Shown: positions 27,193 through 36,514, counted from the stretch's first letter. The stretch is 50,615 bases of DNA from Kribbella antiqua (GCF_004345665.1 NZ_SLWR01000022.1:1-50615), one strand, 5' to 3'. Program-made: numbers and translations. The notes: generated by a model from the sequence alone, not told the origin.

Positions 27193-28922
27193 GCCGCCTC
27201 CTCCGCGGACCGCTGGGACTCGACGATCTCGACGTACGTCGGGCAACTCTCGAGCAACTCGTCATGGGTGCCCTTGCCGACGATCGCGCCGTCCTCGATC
27301 ACGATGATCTGGTCGGCCTCGACGATGGTGGACACGCGCTGCGCCACGATCACCACGCACGCGTCCGCCGTCACCGGCCGCAGCGCCGCCCGCAGCCGGG
27401 CGTCGGTGGACAGGTCGAGTGCGGAGAACGAGTCGTCGAACAGGTAGATCTCCGGTTTGCGGACCAGCGCCCGCGCGATCGCCAGCCGTTGCCGCTGACC
27501 GCCGGACACGTTCGTACCGCCCTGCGCGATCGGCGACTCCAGGCCTTCCGGCATCGCCTCGACGAAGTCCTTGCCCTGGGCAATCTCCAGCGCCTGCCAG
27601 AGCTCCTCGTCGGTCGCGTCCGGGTTGCCGTAGCGCAGGTTGCTGGCGACCGTCCCGGAGAACAGGTACGGACGCTGCGGAACCAGCCCGATCCGCTCCC
27701 ACAACGCCTCGGGCTCGATGTCCCGTACGTCGATCCCGTCGACGAGCACACGTCCACCGGTGGCATCGAACAACCGTGGCACCAGCGACAGCAGCGTGGT
27801 CTTGCCTGCGCCAGTACTTCCGATGATCGCGGTCGTCTGCCCGGGCGACGCGCTGAAGCTGATGTCCCGCAGGACCGGCTCGGCGGCGCCCGGGTACTGG
27901 AACTCGGCGTTCTCGAACACCAGCTCGCCGCGGCCGGTGAAGGTCCGGATCGGGGTGACGGGCGGCCGGACCGAGGACTCGGTGCCCAGCACCTCGGTGA
28001 TCCGGTCCGCGCAGACCGAGGCCCGCGGCACCATGATCATCACGAACACGCCCATCATCACCGAGAACAGGATCTGGATCAGGTAGCTGAGGAAGGCGGT
28101 CAGCGCGCCGACCTCCATCGTCTGGTTCTCCACCCGGGAGGCGCCGAACCACAGCACCGCGACGCTGGACAGGTTCAGGATCAGCATCACCACGGGGAAG
28201 ACGAGCGCCATCAGCCGGCCGGCCCGGACGGCGGTGTCGGTCAGGTTCTCGTTCGCCTCGCCGAACCGCTCGACCTCGTGCGGTTCGCGGACGAACGCCC
28301 GTACCACCCGGATGCCGGTGATCTGCTCGCGCAGCACCCGGTTCACGCCGTCGACGTTCACCTGCATCCGGCGGAACTGCGGCACCATCCGGCTGGCGAT
28401 CAGCCCGATCGATGCCGCCAGCAACGGTACGGCGACGGCCACCAGCCAGGACAGCCCGACGTCCTCGCGGACGGCCATGATGACGCCGCCTACCATCGTG
28501 ATCGGCGCGGCCACCAGCATCGTGCAGGTCGTCACCACCAGCATCTGGACCTGGGTGACGTCGTTGGTGCTGCGCGAGATCAGCGTCGGCGCGCCGAACT
28601 GGTTCACCTCCCGGGCGGAGAACTCCCCGACCCGGTGGAAGACCGCGGCCCGCACGTCCCGGCCGAACAGGGCGGCCGTCTTGGCGCCGAAGTAGACGGC
28701 GGCGATCGTACAGATGATCTGCACCAGGCTGACGCTCAGCATCCAGCCGCCGGTGCGCATGATGTAGCCGGTGTCGCCCTTGGCCACGCCGTTGTCGATG
28801 ATCTCGGCGTTCAGGCTGGGCAGGTAGAGGGAGGCGATCGTCCCGATCAGCTGCAGGACGACCACCATGGTCAGGTTTCCCGCGTACGGACGCAGGTGCG
28901 TACGCAAGAGTCGAACTAACAT
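27189..28922 (-). CDS. ABC exporter half-transporter, degenerate-site subunit
   Basis: 577 residues: six helices (about 1-310), then the ATPase domain with Walker A GSTGAGKTT and canonical signature VSGGQRQRLAIARAL. Walker B is IYLFDDSFSALD, so the catalytic Glu is replaced by Asp. In heterodimeric exporters such as TM287/288 and BmrCD, this substitution marks the non-hydrolysing site, which is completed by the partner's atypical signature (here VSAGEKQ). Export of drugs or lipophilic compounds is likely. It is the second gene of a TetR-ABC-ABC operon with ATGA overlaps throughout. Confidence 0.92.
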   Translation of the reverse strand: MLVRLLRTHLRPYAGNLTMVVVLQLIGTIASLYLPSLNAEIIDNGVAKGDTGYIMRTGGWMLSVSLVQIICTIAAVYFGAKTAALFGRDVRAAVFHRVGEFSAREVNQFGAPTLISRSTNDVTQVQMLVVTTCTMLVAAPITMVGGVIMAVREDVGLSWLVAVAVPLLAASIGLIASRMVPQFRRMQVNVDGVNRVLREQITGIRVVRAFVREPHEVERFGEANENLTDTAVRAGRLMALVFPVVMLILNLSSVAVLWFGASRVENQTMEVGALTAFLSYLIQILFSVMMGVFVMIMVPRASVCADRITEVLGTESSVRPPVTPIRTFTGRGELVFENAEFQYPGAAEPVLRDISFSASPGQTTAIIGSTGAGKTTLLSLVPRLFDATGGRVLVDGIDVRDIEPEALWERIGLVPQRPYLFSGTVASNLRYGNPDATDEELWQALEIAQGKDFVEAMPEGLESPIAQGGTNVSGGQRQRLAIARALVRKPEIYLFDDSFSALDLSTDARLRAALRPVTADACVVIVAQRVSTIVEADQIIVIEDGAIVGKGTHDELLESCPTYVEIVESQRSAEEAA

Positions 28923-29590
28923 CAGACATCCCCAGAGTCGTGGTGGTGGACACCGTCGAGCGCGAACTCGGCGATCTCCTCGGCGGTCGGGCGCGGACCT
29001 GAGTCGCGGTTGCGGACACCGTCGAGCACGAAGTCGACGATCTCCTCGGCGGTCAGCACCTGGCCCCCGGAAATCATTGGGTGGGTCGCCGAGAAGGTGA
29101 TCAGCCCGATTCGGCGGACCACTTCCTCGGGTGTGAAGCGCAGCTGATCGGCATCCGGCCGGAGCAGCGCCGCGAAGGCCTCGTTGGCGAGGTCCGACTG
29201 CCGCTTGCGACGGGCCTCGTCCATCGCCGTCCCCTTGAGGTCGGGCGGCCGCCGCAGCCGGAGCGAGAACAGCAGTTTGAACACGGACCGCAGCCGCTTC
29301 TGGCCGGCCTCCGTGGCGGCGACCATCCGCTCCCGCAGCGGCAGGGACCGATCGATCCGTTCCAAAGCGTTGATCAGCTCGGTGGTGTCGAATGCCGTCC
29401 CCAGTGCGGCGTCGACCAGGGCATCCTTGCTGCCGAAGGCCCGGAAGATCGTCCCCTCGGCGATCCCGGCCGCTTCGGCGATCTGCTTGGTGCTCACCTC
29501 GGCGCCGAACTCCTCCAGCAGCGGCAGCGCGGCCTGGACGATGGCGGCGCGTCGCTCCTCCGGCGGCAACGGAGTGGCTCGTGGTGACAT
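28922..29590 (-). CDS. TetR/AcrR repressor of the heterodimeric exporter operon
   Basis: 222 residues. N-terminal helix-turn-helix: RRAAIVQAALPLLEEFGAEV, then STKQIAEAAGIAEGTIFRAF, then GSKDALVDAAL. A helical ligand-binding domain follows. The stop overlaps the first transporter start as ATGA. It is leaderless or nearly so: TAATCT ends six bases before the ATG. The palindrome at 29605-29622 lies inside its promoter, so it should repress its own operon until an exporter substrate binds. Near the C-terminus a short duplicated stretch (IVDFVLDGVRNRDSG / IAEFALDGVHHHDSG) is seen. Confidence 0.92.
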   Translation of the reverse strand: MSPRATPLPPEERRAAIVQAALPLLEEFGAEVSTKQIAEAAGIAEGTIFRAFGSKDALVDAALGTAFDTTELINALERIDRSLPLRERMVAATEAGQKRLRSVFKLLFSLRLRRPPDLKGTAMDEARRKRQSDLANEAFAALLRPDADQLRFTPEEVVRRIGLITFSATHPMISGGQVLTAEEIVDFVLDGVRNRDSGPRPTAEEIAEFALDGVHHHDSGDV

Positions 29591-29596
29591 GCGTCG

Positions 29597-29625
29597 AGAT
29601 TAACTGAGTGAGTACTCACTCACAA
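29597..29625 (-). promoter_or_regulatory. TetR-controlled promoter with internal 18-bp operator
   Basis: Minus strand: TTGTGA (-35, 29620-29625), exactly 17 bases, TAATCT (-10, 29597-29602), then six bases to the ATG. The perfect palindrome TGAGTGAGTACTCACTCA occupies 29605-29622, between and partly over the boxes. TGAGTG-type palindromes of this form are classic TetR operators. Confidence 0.85.
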
Positions 29626-29631
29626 CCCTAT

Positions 29632-30402
29632 TTACCGTTCCGGGCCTGACCGCTTCTCGATCAGCGCGGAAACGCCGTCCAGCAGCCTGGCCAGCCCGTA
29701 TTCGAACGCCTGCTCGGAGTCGTAGGGAGCGTCGTACTCATTCCCGACCGCGGTCCCGACCCGGTTGGCAAGCGGGAACTTCTCGAGGTCGGAGATCTTG
29801 TCCAGGTGCGGCACGTGCGCCAGCCACCACTCCTTGTCGGTCATCCCCGACCGCTGGATCACCTGGCGCGCCTCGACCGCCGTGCGTACGGCACCGTGGA
29901 CGTACCCGTTGACGAGCGCGACGGTCGCGTCCATCTCGAGGTCGGTCAGGCCGATCCCCTCGATCGCGGCCAGTTCCCATTCGTACTTCGCCATCAGCTG
30001 CGGACCGAGCGGCGGCCGGCTAACCGCGACCTGCAGCAACCACGGGTGCCGTAGGTACACATCGCGATTCTCTCGCGCGACCTCGTCCAGCCGCGCCCGC
30101 CAGTCTCCGTCCACCTCGCGTCGCGCCAGCTCGCCGTACACGGTGTCGAGCATGACGTCGAGCAACTCGGCCTTGCCGGGGAAATACCGGTACAGCGTCA
30201 TCGCGCCGGCGCCGAGCTCGTCGGCCACCCGGCGCATCGACATCGCGGCGATCCCCTCGGCATCGGCGATCCGCAGCGCCGCCTCGACGATGCGCTCCAC
30301 CGTGAGCGCCGGCTTGGGCCCACGAGTCGGCTGCGGCCGCCGTCGCCAGAGCAGCTCCAGGCTCTTCGCCGGGTCACCACTGCCGGTGTACTCGGTATTC
30401 AT
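29632..30402 (-). CDS. TetR-family regulator with TetR-class C-domain
   Basis: 256 residues. After about 35 polar residues comes the helix-turn-helix (TVERIVEAALRIADAEGIAA, MSMRRVADELGAGAMTLYRY, FPGKAELLDVMLD). The C-terminal domain resembles tetracycline-repressor-type C-domains (HPWLLQVAVSRPPLGPQLMA, EQAFEYGLARLLDGVSALIE). It is divergent from an ABC exporter gene with a shared operator at 30432-30452, so it probably represses both. The ligand is unknown. Confidence 0.92.
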   Translation of the reverse strand: MNTEYTGSGDPAKSLELLWRRRPQPTRGPKPALTVERIVEAALRIADAEGIAAMSMRRVADELGAGAMTLYRYFPGKAELLDVMLDTVYGELARREVDGDWRARLDEVARENRDVYLRHPWLLQVAVSRPPLGPQLMAKYEWELAAIEGIGLTDLEMDATVALVNGYVHGAVRTAVEARQVIQRSGMTDKEWWLAHVPHLDKISDLEKFPLANRVGTAVGNEYDAPYDSEQAFEYGLARLLDGVSALIEKRSGPER

Positions 30403-30431
30403 GTGCGCGATTCTCCCGGAGTGGCTACGCT

Positions 30432-30452
30432 ACTTCGTACAGTGTACTCAGT
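30432..30452. promoter_or_regulatory. TetR operator between divergent regulator and exporter
   Basis: ACTnnGTACAnTGTACnnAGT over 21 bases, a near-perfect palindrome. On the minus strand TAGCGT lies just downstream as a plausible -10 for the regulator gene. Confidence 0.75.
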
Positions 30453-30464
30453 TAGCCGTGCGTT

Positions 30465-30486
30465 GACCTCAAGGACTGTTGAGGTC
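30465..30486 (+). promoter_or_regulatory. Hairpin or second operator in the exporter leader
   Basis: GACCTCAA (30465-30472) pairs perfectly with TTGAGGTC (30479-30486) over a six-base loop. It lies 75 bases before the exporter start and overlaps TTGACC (30463-30468). It could be a second dimer site or a leader hairpin. Confidence 0.4.
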
Positions 30487-30560
30487 CTACGGTCGGAAAC
30501 TGTCGGTGGCCTCCGGGATCATCGGCACGACCTGCACAACCGAGCCGGGGGAATCTCACC

Positions 30561-32450
30561 GTGAGTATGGAAATGACCGCGTGGACGTCGATGTACCACG
30601 CGATGCACCGACAAGATGAGAAGCGCCCGTTCTCGAAGGCCACGCTCAAACGGATCCTCGCGTTCGCGCGACCACACAAGCAGGCGCTGATCGCATTCCT
30701 GCTGCTCAGCATCGGCGCCGCGGTGCTGGCGGTCGCCACGCCGGTACTGGCCGGGCGGGTGGTCGACGCGATCGTCGGCGGCAAGGAGTTCAGCGTGGTC
30801 CTGCAACTCTCGCTGCTGATCGCGGTCATCGCGGTGGCGGAGGCCGGGCTGGGTCTGCTCACCCGATGGCTGTCCGCACAGATCGGCGAGGGACTGATCC
30901 TCGATCTGCGTACGGCGGTTTTCGACCACATCCAGCGGATGCCGATCGCCTTCTTCACCCGGACCCGGACCGGCGCGCTGGTCTCCCGGCTGAACAACGA
31001 CGTCATCGGCGCGCAGCGAGCCTTCAGCGACACGCTGTCCGGCGTCGTCAGCAACCTGGTGATGCTCGTACTGACGCTCGTCGTGATGCTGCGGGTGTCG
31101 TGGCAGATCACCCTGCTCGCGCTGGTGATCCTGCCGATCTTCGTCATACCGGCGCGGCGGATCGGCAACCGGCTGGCCTCGCTCGAGCGGGAGGCGGCGA
31201 ACTACAACGCGACCATGAGCACGCAGATGACCGAGCGGTTCTCGGCGCCCGGCGCGACGCTGGTGAAGCTGTTCGGCCGGCCGTCGCGCGAGTCCCTCGA
31301 GTTCGCGATCCGGGCCCGGCGGGTGCGTGACATCGGCGTACGGACGGCGATGGTGCAGTGGGTGTTCGTCACTTCGCTGACGCTAGTCTCGGCGCTGGCG
31401 CTCGCGGTGGTCTACGGGCTCGGCGGGTTCTACGCGCTGCGCGACCAGCTCGACGCGGGTGCCGTGGTCTCGATGGCGTTGCTGCTGACCCGGCTGTACT
31501 CGCCGCTGACCGCGCTCGCGAGTGCGCGGCTCGAGGTGATGACGGCGCTGGTCAGCTTCGAGCGGGTCTTCGAAGTGCTGGATCTGGAGCCGCTGATCAA
31601 GGACAAGCCAGACGCCGGGACGGTGCCGGAGGGACCGGTGTCGGTCGAGTTCTCACACGTGATGTTCGCCTACCCGTCCGCGGACAAGGTCTCGCTGGCG
31701 TCCCTCGAAGAGGTCGCCAAGCTCGACACCCGCGGTGGCGTCGAGGTGCTGCACGACCTCTCGTTCCGCGCCGAGCCAGGGCAGATGATCGCGCTGGTCG
31801 GCTCGTCCGGCGCAGGCAAGTCGACGATCGCGCAACTCATTCCACGCCTGTACGACGTGGACTCGGGCTCGGTGAAGCTCGCCGGCGTCGACGTCCGGGA
31901 CGTGTCGGCGGAGTCACTGCGGGACACCCTCGGCATGGTGACGCAGGACGGGCACCTCTTCCACGACTCCATCCGGGAGAACCTGCTGCTCGCTCGACCT
32001 GAGGCGACCGACGACGACTTGTGGGACGCGCTGACACGGGCGCGCCTCGGTGATCTGATCCGCTCACTTCCCGACCAACTGGAGACGGTCGTCGGCGAGC
32101 GCGGGTACAGGCTGTCCGGTGGCGAACGTCAGCGGCTCACGATCGCTCGCCTCCTGCTGGCTCAGCCCCGGGTGGTCATCCTCGACGAGGCCACCGCCGC
32201 GTTGGACTCCACCAACGAGGCGGCGGTCCAGGCAGCTCTCACCGAGGCGCTGGCCGGCCGGACCGCGGTGGTCATCGCCCACCGCCTCTCGACCATCCGG
32301 GCCGCCGACCAGATCCTCGTCATCGAGGACGGCCGCATCGTCGAGCAAGGCACTCACACCACCCTGCTCGCCGCGTCCGGCCGTTACGAACAGCTCTACC
32401 GGACCCAATTCGACCAACCCGGCACCGAACCAGAGGTCGTGCCGGCTTAG
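30561..32450 (+). CDS. ABC exporter, full ATPase motifs (homodimer type)
   Basis: 629 residues from GTG with GGGGGA upstream. An N-terminal amphipathic stretch (MEMTAWTSMYHAMHRQDEKR) precedes six helices (about 45-325). The ATPase domain has Walker A GSSGAGKST, signature RLSGGERQRL, Walker B VVILDEATAALD and switch His in VVIAHRL. All catalytic residues are present, so a homodimer is expected. There is an extra loop of about 20 residues before the first ATPase strands (ADKVSLASLEEVAKLDTRGG). It is divergent from the TetR gene that should control it. Multidrug or lipid export is likely; the substrate is unknown. Confidence 0.92.
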   Translation: MSMEMTAWTSMYHAMHRQDEKRPFSKATLKRILAFARPHKQALIAFLLLSIGAAVLAVATPVLAGRVVDAIVGGKEFSVVLQLSLLIAVIAVAEAGLGLLTRWLSAQIGEGLILDLRTAVFDHIQRMPIAFFTRTRTGALVSRLNNDVIGAQRAFSDTLSGVVSNLVMLVLTLVVMLRVSWQITLLALVILPIFVIPARRIGNRLASLEREAANYNATMSTQMTERFSAPGATLVKLFGRPSRESLEFAIRARRVRDIGVRTAMVQWVFVTSLTLVSALALAVVYGLGGFYALRDQLDAGAVVSMALLLTRLYSPLTALASARLEVMTALVSFERVFEVLDLEPLIKDKPDAGTVPEGPVSVEFSHVMFAYPSADKVSLASLEEVAKLDTRGGVEVLHDLSFRAEPGQMIALVGSSGAGKSTIAQLIPRLYDVDSGSVKLAGVDVRDVSAESLRDTLGMVTQDGHLFHDSIRENLLLARPEATDDDLWDALTRARLGDLIRSLPDQLETVVGERGYRLSGGERQRLTIARLLLAQPRVVILDEATAALDSTNEAAVQAALTEALAGRTAVVIAHRLSTIRAADQILVIEDGRIVEQGTHTTLLAASGRYEQLYRTQFDQPGTEPEVVPA

Positions 32451-32453
32451 CCC

Positions 32454-32489
32454 CGGCGTACTTCGAACGAGCGACGTGCTTCGAACGAG
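32454..32489. repeat. 18-bp direct tandem repeat before the SNF2 gene
   Basis: CGGCGTACTTCGAACGAG (32454-32471) and CGACGTGCTTCGAACGAG (32472-32489) match at 16 of 18 positions. GGTAGGAG is also duplicated (32493-32500, 32504-32511). The region lies just before the SNF2 start and is a candidate operator. Confidence 0.7.
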
Positions 32490-32501
32490 AAAGGTAGGAG
32501 C

Positions 32502-35279
32502 TTGGTAGGAGCGGGGCAGCTTGCCGGTTGTGCGGTGGTATTCAGGCCCGCGGATCCGCCGCGGGAAGGGCGGGTGAGTTTCTGGGATCCGGAGGGCGGC
32601 GAGCTGCCGCTCGGCGTCGGTGAGCTGACTGAGCTCGACCTGGTCATCGAGTCCGTGCCGCAGTCGGTCCGCGCGGTCGAGCTGTCGGTCGCGGAGGCAG
32701 TGCCGGTGCTGGGCCGGGCGCGACAAGCATCCGGCGCGCATCCTTCGGCGGCATTCTGGGGTACGGCGGCACTCGCGGCGCTGCAGCTGGTTGCCCGAGG
32801 CAAGCTACTGCCCGGCGTCTCCGCCGACGGCCACGACGCCTGGCGCGTCGGCCCCCTGGATGCGGACGACGTCACCCGCCTGCTCACCCTGGCCGAAGCT
32901 ATGCCGCCGACGGCTCGTGCGTTGCCGCTCTCAGAGCATCCAACGGAGGTGAAGCTGCCTGCCGCGGAGGATCTGCTGCGGGGGTTCCTGGATGCGGTTG
33001 CTGACGGGATGCCTCGCTCCCCCGCCGCGACCAAGGCGCACGGGACCACTCTGTTCACCAGCCCGGCACCTCAGCGCGCCGACCGGCTGCGTTCGTGGGC
33101 TGATGAGGTCTCGGTAGGACTCGACAGCGGCGTTCGTATCTCGTTGCGCATCGAGTTGCTCGACTCACTCGGCTTCCGCGCGGTGGTCCAGTTGCACAGC
33201 ATCAAGGATCCGACACTCGTCCGGGACGCCGGTGACGTCTGGGCCGAGGAGATTGCCGGATTCGGGGCCCGGGCGCGGATCGACGCGACTCTTGCGATCC
33301 GCCGGGCTTCGCGGGCGTGGGCTCCACTGTCCCGGCTGCTCGACTCCGCCGTACCGGATCAACTGGAATTGGCCGACGAAGAGGTCGGGGGGCTGCTCGC
33401 CGGGGCGGCGCAGCGGTTGTCGGCGGCCGGTGTCGACCTGCATTGGCCCCGCAGCCTCGGGCGTTCGCTCACGGCACGCGCCGCGATCACGTCGTCCGAC
33501 GGACCACCCAGCGATCTGCCCAGCTTCTTCGGCGGCGACGCCACCCTCGACTTCAGCTGGCAGGTTGCTCTCGGCAACGATCCGCTGACCGAGGCGGAGA
33601 TGGACCAACTGGCCGAGGCAACCCGACCGGTGGTCCGGCTCCGCGACCAATGGATGCTGATCGACCCGGACCTCGCCCGTAAGGCCCGCGAGCGGATTCT
33701 CAAACCAGTCACGCCGATTGATGCCCTCAGCGCCGCCCTTACCGGTACGACGGAGATCAACGGCCGCCAGATCAGCGTCAAGCCAACCCAGTGGCTCGAC
33801 GACCTCCGCGCACGCATCGCCGACCCGGACCACGCCGACGAACCGATCGACGCGCCCGCCGGGCTCCAGGCGACCCTGCGCGACTACCAGCTCCGCGGTC
33901 TCCGCTGGCTTGCGCGGATGACCTCGCTCGGCCTCGGCGGCTGCCTCGCCGACGACATGGGCCTCGGCAAGACCATCACGCTCATCGCTCTCCACCTCCA
34001 CCGCCAGACCTCACCTGACACCGCCGGCCCGACCCTCGTCGTCTGCCCTGCGTCGCTTCTCGGCAACTGGGAGCGGGAGATCCAGCGGTTCGCGCCGGGC
34101 ACGCCAGTACGGCGCTTCCACGGCACCGCCCGCTCACTCGACGGCGCCGAGGACGGCTTCGTGTTGACGACGTACGGCACGTTGCGGCGCGACGCCGTAC
34201 GCCTGGCTGATCATCAGTGGGCGCTCTTGGTCGCGGACGAGGCTCAGCATGTGAAGAATCCGTCGTCCGGTACGGCGAAAGCGCTGCGGACGGTGCCGTC
34301 ACGCGCCCGGGTTGCGCTGACCGGCACGCCGGTGGAGAACAACCTGTCCGAGCTCTGGGCGATTCTCGACTGGACCACGCCTGGGCTGCTCGGGCGGCTC
34401 GGCACCTTCCGAAACCAGTGGGCAGCGCCAATCGAAGCCGACAAGGACGAAGAGGTCGCGCAGCGGCTGGCGAAACTCGTCCGTCCGTTCCTGCTGCGCC
34501 GCCGCAAGTCCGATCCCGGCATCGCGCCGGAGCTGCCGCCGAAGACCGAGACCGATCAGCCGGTGTCGCTGACCCGCGAGCAGGCCGTCCTCTACGAGGC
34601 GACGGTCCGCGAGCTGATGACCGCGGTCCAGGCCAGCGACCGGATGGCACGCCGCGGCCTGATCGTGAAGCTGCTGACCGGGTTGAAGCAGATCTGCAAC
34701 CACCCTGCGCAGTACCTGAAGGAAGGCGAGGACGCGCGACTCTCCGGTCGCTCCGGCAAGCTCGAGTTGCTCGACGAACTGCTGTCGACCATCGTCGCCG
34801 AAGACGGCGCAGTCCTCGTCTTCACGCAGTACGTCGCCATGGCACGACTGCTCGAGCGTCACCTGGCGGAGCGGGGGCTGGCCACCCAGTTGCTGCACGG
34901 TGGGACGCCAGTACCGAAGCGGGAGGAGATGGTCGATCGGTTCCAGGCCGGCGAGGTGGCGGTGTTCCTGTTGTCGCTCAAGGCGGCCGGGACAGGGCTC
35001 AATCTGACCCGAGCCGATCATGTCGTGCACTACGACCGGTGGTGGAACCCGGCGGTCGAGGATCAGGCGACCGACCGCGCGTACCGGATCGGGCAGACGC
35101 GGCCAGTGCAGGTCCACCGATTGATTGCCGAGGGCACCATCGAGGACCGGATCGCGACCATGCTCAGCAGCAAACGCCAACTCGCCGAAGCCGTCCTGAC
35201 CGGCGGCGAAGCCGCCCTCACCGAACTCTCCGACGCCGAACTTGCCGACCTGGTCGAACTGCGAGGCGGTCTGCGATGA
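32502..35279 (+). CDS. SNF2-family helicase
   Basis: 925 residues. The start is uncertain: TTG 32502 is very close to GGTAGGAG, and GTG 32535 is an alternative. About 430 N-terminal residues belong to the bacterial SNF2-associated region, followed by the two RecA-like domains: motif I DDMGLGKTITL (about 484-494), motif II ADEAQH (about 577), GTPVENNLSELW, and C-terminal ATDRAYRIGQTRPVQVHRLIAEGTI. It is an ATP-dependent dsDNA translocase of the HepA/SNF2 type. Bacterial members of this layout are poorly understood. Coupled by ATGA to the SWIM gene. Confidence 0.92.
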   Translation: MVGAGQLAGCAVVFRPADPPREGRVSFWDPEGGELPLGVGELTELDLVIESVPQSVRAVELSVAEAVPVLGRARQASGAHPSAAFWGTAALAALQLVARGKLLPGVSADGHDAWRVGPLDADDVTRLLTLAEAMPPTARALPLSEHPTEVKLPAAEDLLRGFLDAVADGMPRSPAATKAHGTTLFTSPAPQRADRLRSWADEVSVGLDSGVRISLRIELLDSLGFRAVVQLHSIKDPTLVRDAGDVWAEEIAGFGARARIDATLAIRRASRAWAPLSRLLDSAVPDQLELADEEVGGLLAGAAQRLSAAGVDLHWPRSLGRSLTARAAITSSDGPPSDLPSFFGGDATLDFSWQVALGNDPLTEAEMDQLAEATRPVVRLRDQWMLIDPDLARKARERILKPVTPIDALSAALTGTTEINGRQISVKPTQWLDDLRARIADPDHADEPIDAPAGLQATLRDYQLRGLRWLARMTSLGLGGCLADDMGLGKTITLIALHLHRQTSPDTAGPTLVVCPASLLGNWEREIQRFAPGTPVRRFHGTARSLDGAEDGFVLTTYGTLRRDAVRLADHQWALLVADEAQHVKNPSSGTAKALRTVPSRARVALTGTPVENNLSELWAILDWTTPGLLGRLGTFRNQWAAPIEADKDEEVAQRLAKLVRPFLLRRRKSDPGIAPELPPKTETDQPVSLTREQAVLYEATVRELMTAVQASDRMARRGLIVKLLTGLKQICNHPAQYLKEGEDARLSGRSGKLELLDELLSTIVAEDGAVLVFTQYVAMARLLERHLAERGLATQLLHGGTPVPKREEMVDRFQAGEVAVFLLSLKAAGTGLNLTRADHVVHYDRWWNPAVEDQATDRAYRIGQTRPVQVHRLIAEGTIEDRIATMLSSKRQLAEAVLTGGEAALTELSDAELADLVELRGGLR

Positions 35280-36445
35280 CCGAGGCACAGGGCTTTCCGG
35301 CGTTTCCGGCGCAGCGGCGAAGCACGCAAGGCCGGTCGTGGTGGGCGCGGGCGTGGGTGCAGGCGCTGGAAGACACGTCACTGGATTCGGATCAGCTGAA
35401 GAAGGGACGGCGCTACGCGAACTCCGGCCAGGTCGGAACGATCACCGTCAGCCCAGGGCGCATCGCGGCGACGGTGTACTCCCCCGACGACACCTATGAG
35501 GCTGCCGTCCAGATCGATGAGCTGAGCGACGACGAGTGGAGCCGGTTCCTCGACCAGGTCGCCGCTCGCGCCGGACACATCGCGGCATTGCTCGACGGTG
35601 AGATGCCGCACGACCTCGTGGAGGCGGCCGCCGAAGCCGGCGTGCCACTGCTGCCTGGCATCGGGGACCTCGACCCCACCTGCACGTGCGACGGGTGGGA
35701 GCTTCCGTGCCAGCACGCGGCTGGTCTCTGCTACCAGGTCGGGTGGTTGCTCGACTCGGATCCGTTCGTCTTGTTGCTGATGCGCGGGCGGTCGCGGGAG
35801 TACTTGCTCGATCAGCTCCAGGGCAGGAGTCAGGTTGGCACCGAGGTCGGCGTGTCGCCGGAGGATGTTGACGCGGGTCCCGTTGGCGAGCTTCCCGCCG
35901 TACCGGAGCTGCCGGCCAAGGTGACTGCGGACGAGCTGACGGTCAGTGGGATCGAACCACCTGCGGGTTTCGCTCCGGCAACGCTGCAGTTGCTGGTGCT
36001 CGATGCGGCCCGGCGTGCGCGTGCGCTCCTCAGCGCGCTGCTGCACGGCACGCCTGAGCCTGTGGCGCTCGACGAGTGGCAGGATGCCGTCCGCCTCGCC
36101 AGCGACTTTCCCGAGCTGGCGGGTCCGCTCACCGAAGCGACCGGCCGCTCTTTGGCCGAAGGCGTCCAGGCTTGGCAGTACGGCGGCGCCGCCGGGCTCG
36201 ACGTACTCGAACACACCTGGACTCCCGACGCCGCCGACCTGGCCCGCGCGCGTGCCGAGCTGTTGGCCGCGGCCGACGAGGACATCAGCATCGATGTCTC
36301 CGGCAACCACCTCACCTGGGAAGATACCCAACTCCGCCTCGACCACCAGGGTCGCTGGCACCCCTATCGGTTGGTCAACGGCACCTGGATCCCGACATCG
36401 CCCCCGACCGCCGACCCGCTGACGGCGCTGGCCACAGATTGGTAA
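35276..36445 (+). CDS. SWIM zinc-finger protein paired with the SNF2 helicase
   Basis: 389 residues from ATG 35276, which overlaps the helicase stop. The N-terminus (RSWWARAWVQALE) and a segment ending ARAGHIAALLDGEMP precede the SWIM motif CTCDGWELPCQH (Cys136, Cys138, Cys145, His147; CxCx6CxH). An all-helical C-terminal half follows. SWIM domains bind DNA or proteins and often accompany SNF2 ATPases in bacteria. The conserved pairing suggests a two-part complex in DNA repair, chromosome or antiviral processes, but no function is established. Confidence 0.88.
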   Translation: MTEAQGFPAFPAQRRSTQGRSWWARAWVQALEDTSLDSDQLKKGRRYANSGQVGTITVSPGRIAATVYSPDDTYEAAVQIDELSDDEWSRFLDQVAARAGHIAALLDGEMPHDLVEAAAEAGVPLLPGIGDLDPTCTCDGWELPCQHAAGLCYQVGWLLDSDPFVLLLMRGRSREYLLDQLQGRSQVGTEVGVSPEDVDAGPVGELPAVPELPAKVTADELTVSGIEPPAGFAPATLQLLVLDAARRARALLSALLHGTPEPVALDEWQDAVRLASDFPELAGPLTEATGRSLAEGVQAWQYGGAAGLDVLEHTWTPDAADLARARAELLAAADEDISIDVSGNHLTWEDTQLRLDHQGRWHPYRLVNGTWIPTSPPTADPLTALATDW

Positions 36446-36514
36446 ACCGGGTGCGCGTTGGTCGGCCGTCTGGATAAGGTGAGCGCGACTTCGGACGAAG
36501 GAGGAGGTGGGTTG

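Noticed and set aside
25267..27447. 726-codon plus-strand frame opposite the ABC exporter
   Set aside because: Antisense shadow of a transporter with complete ATPase motifs.
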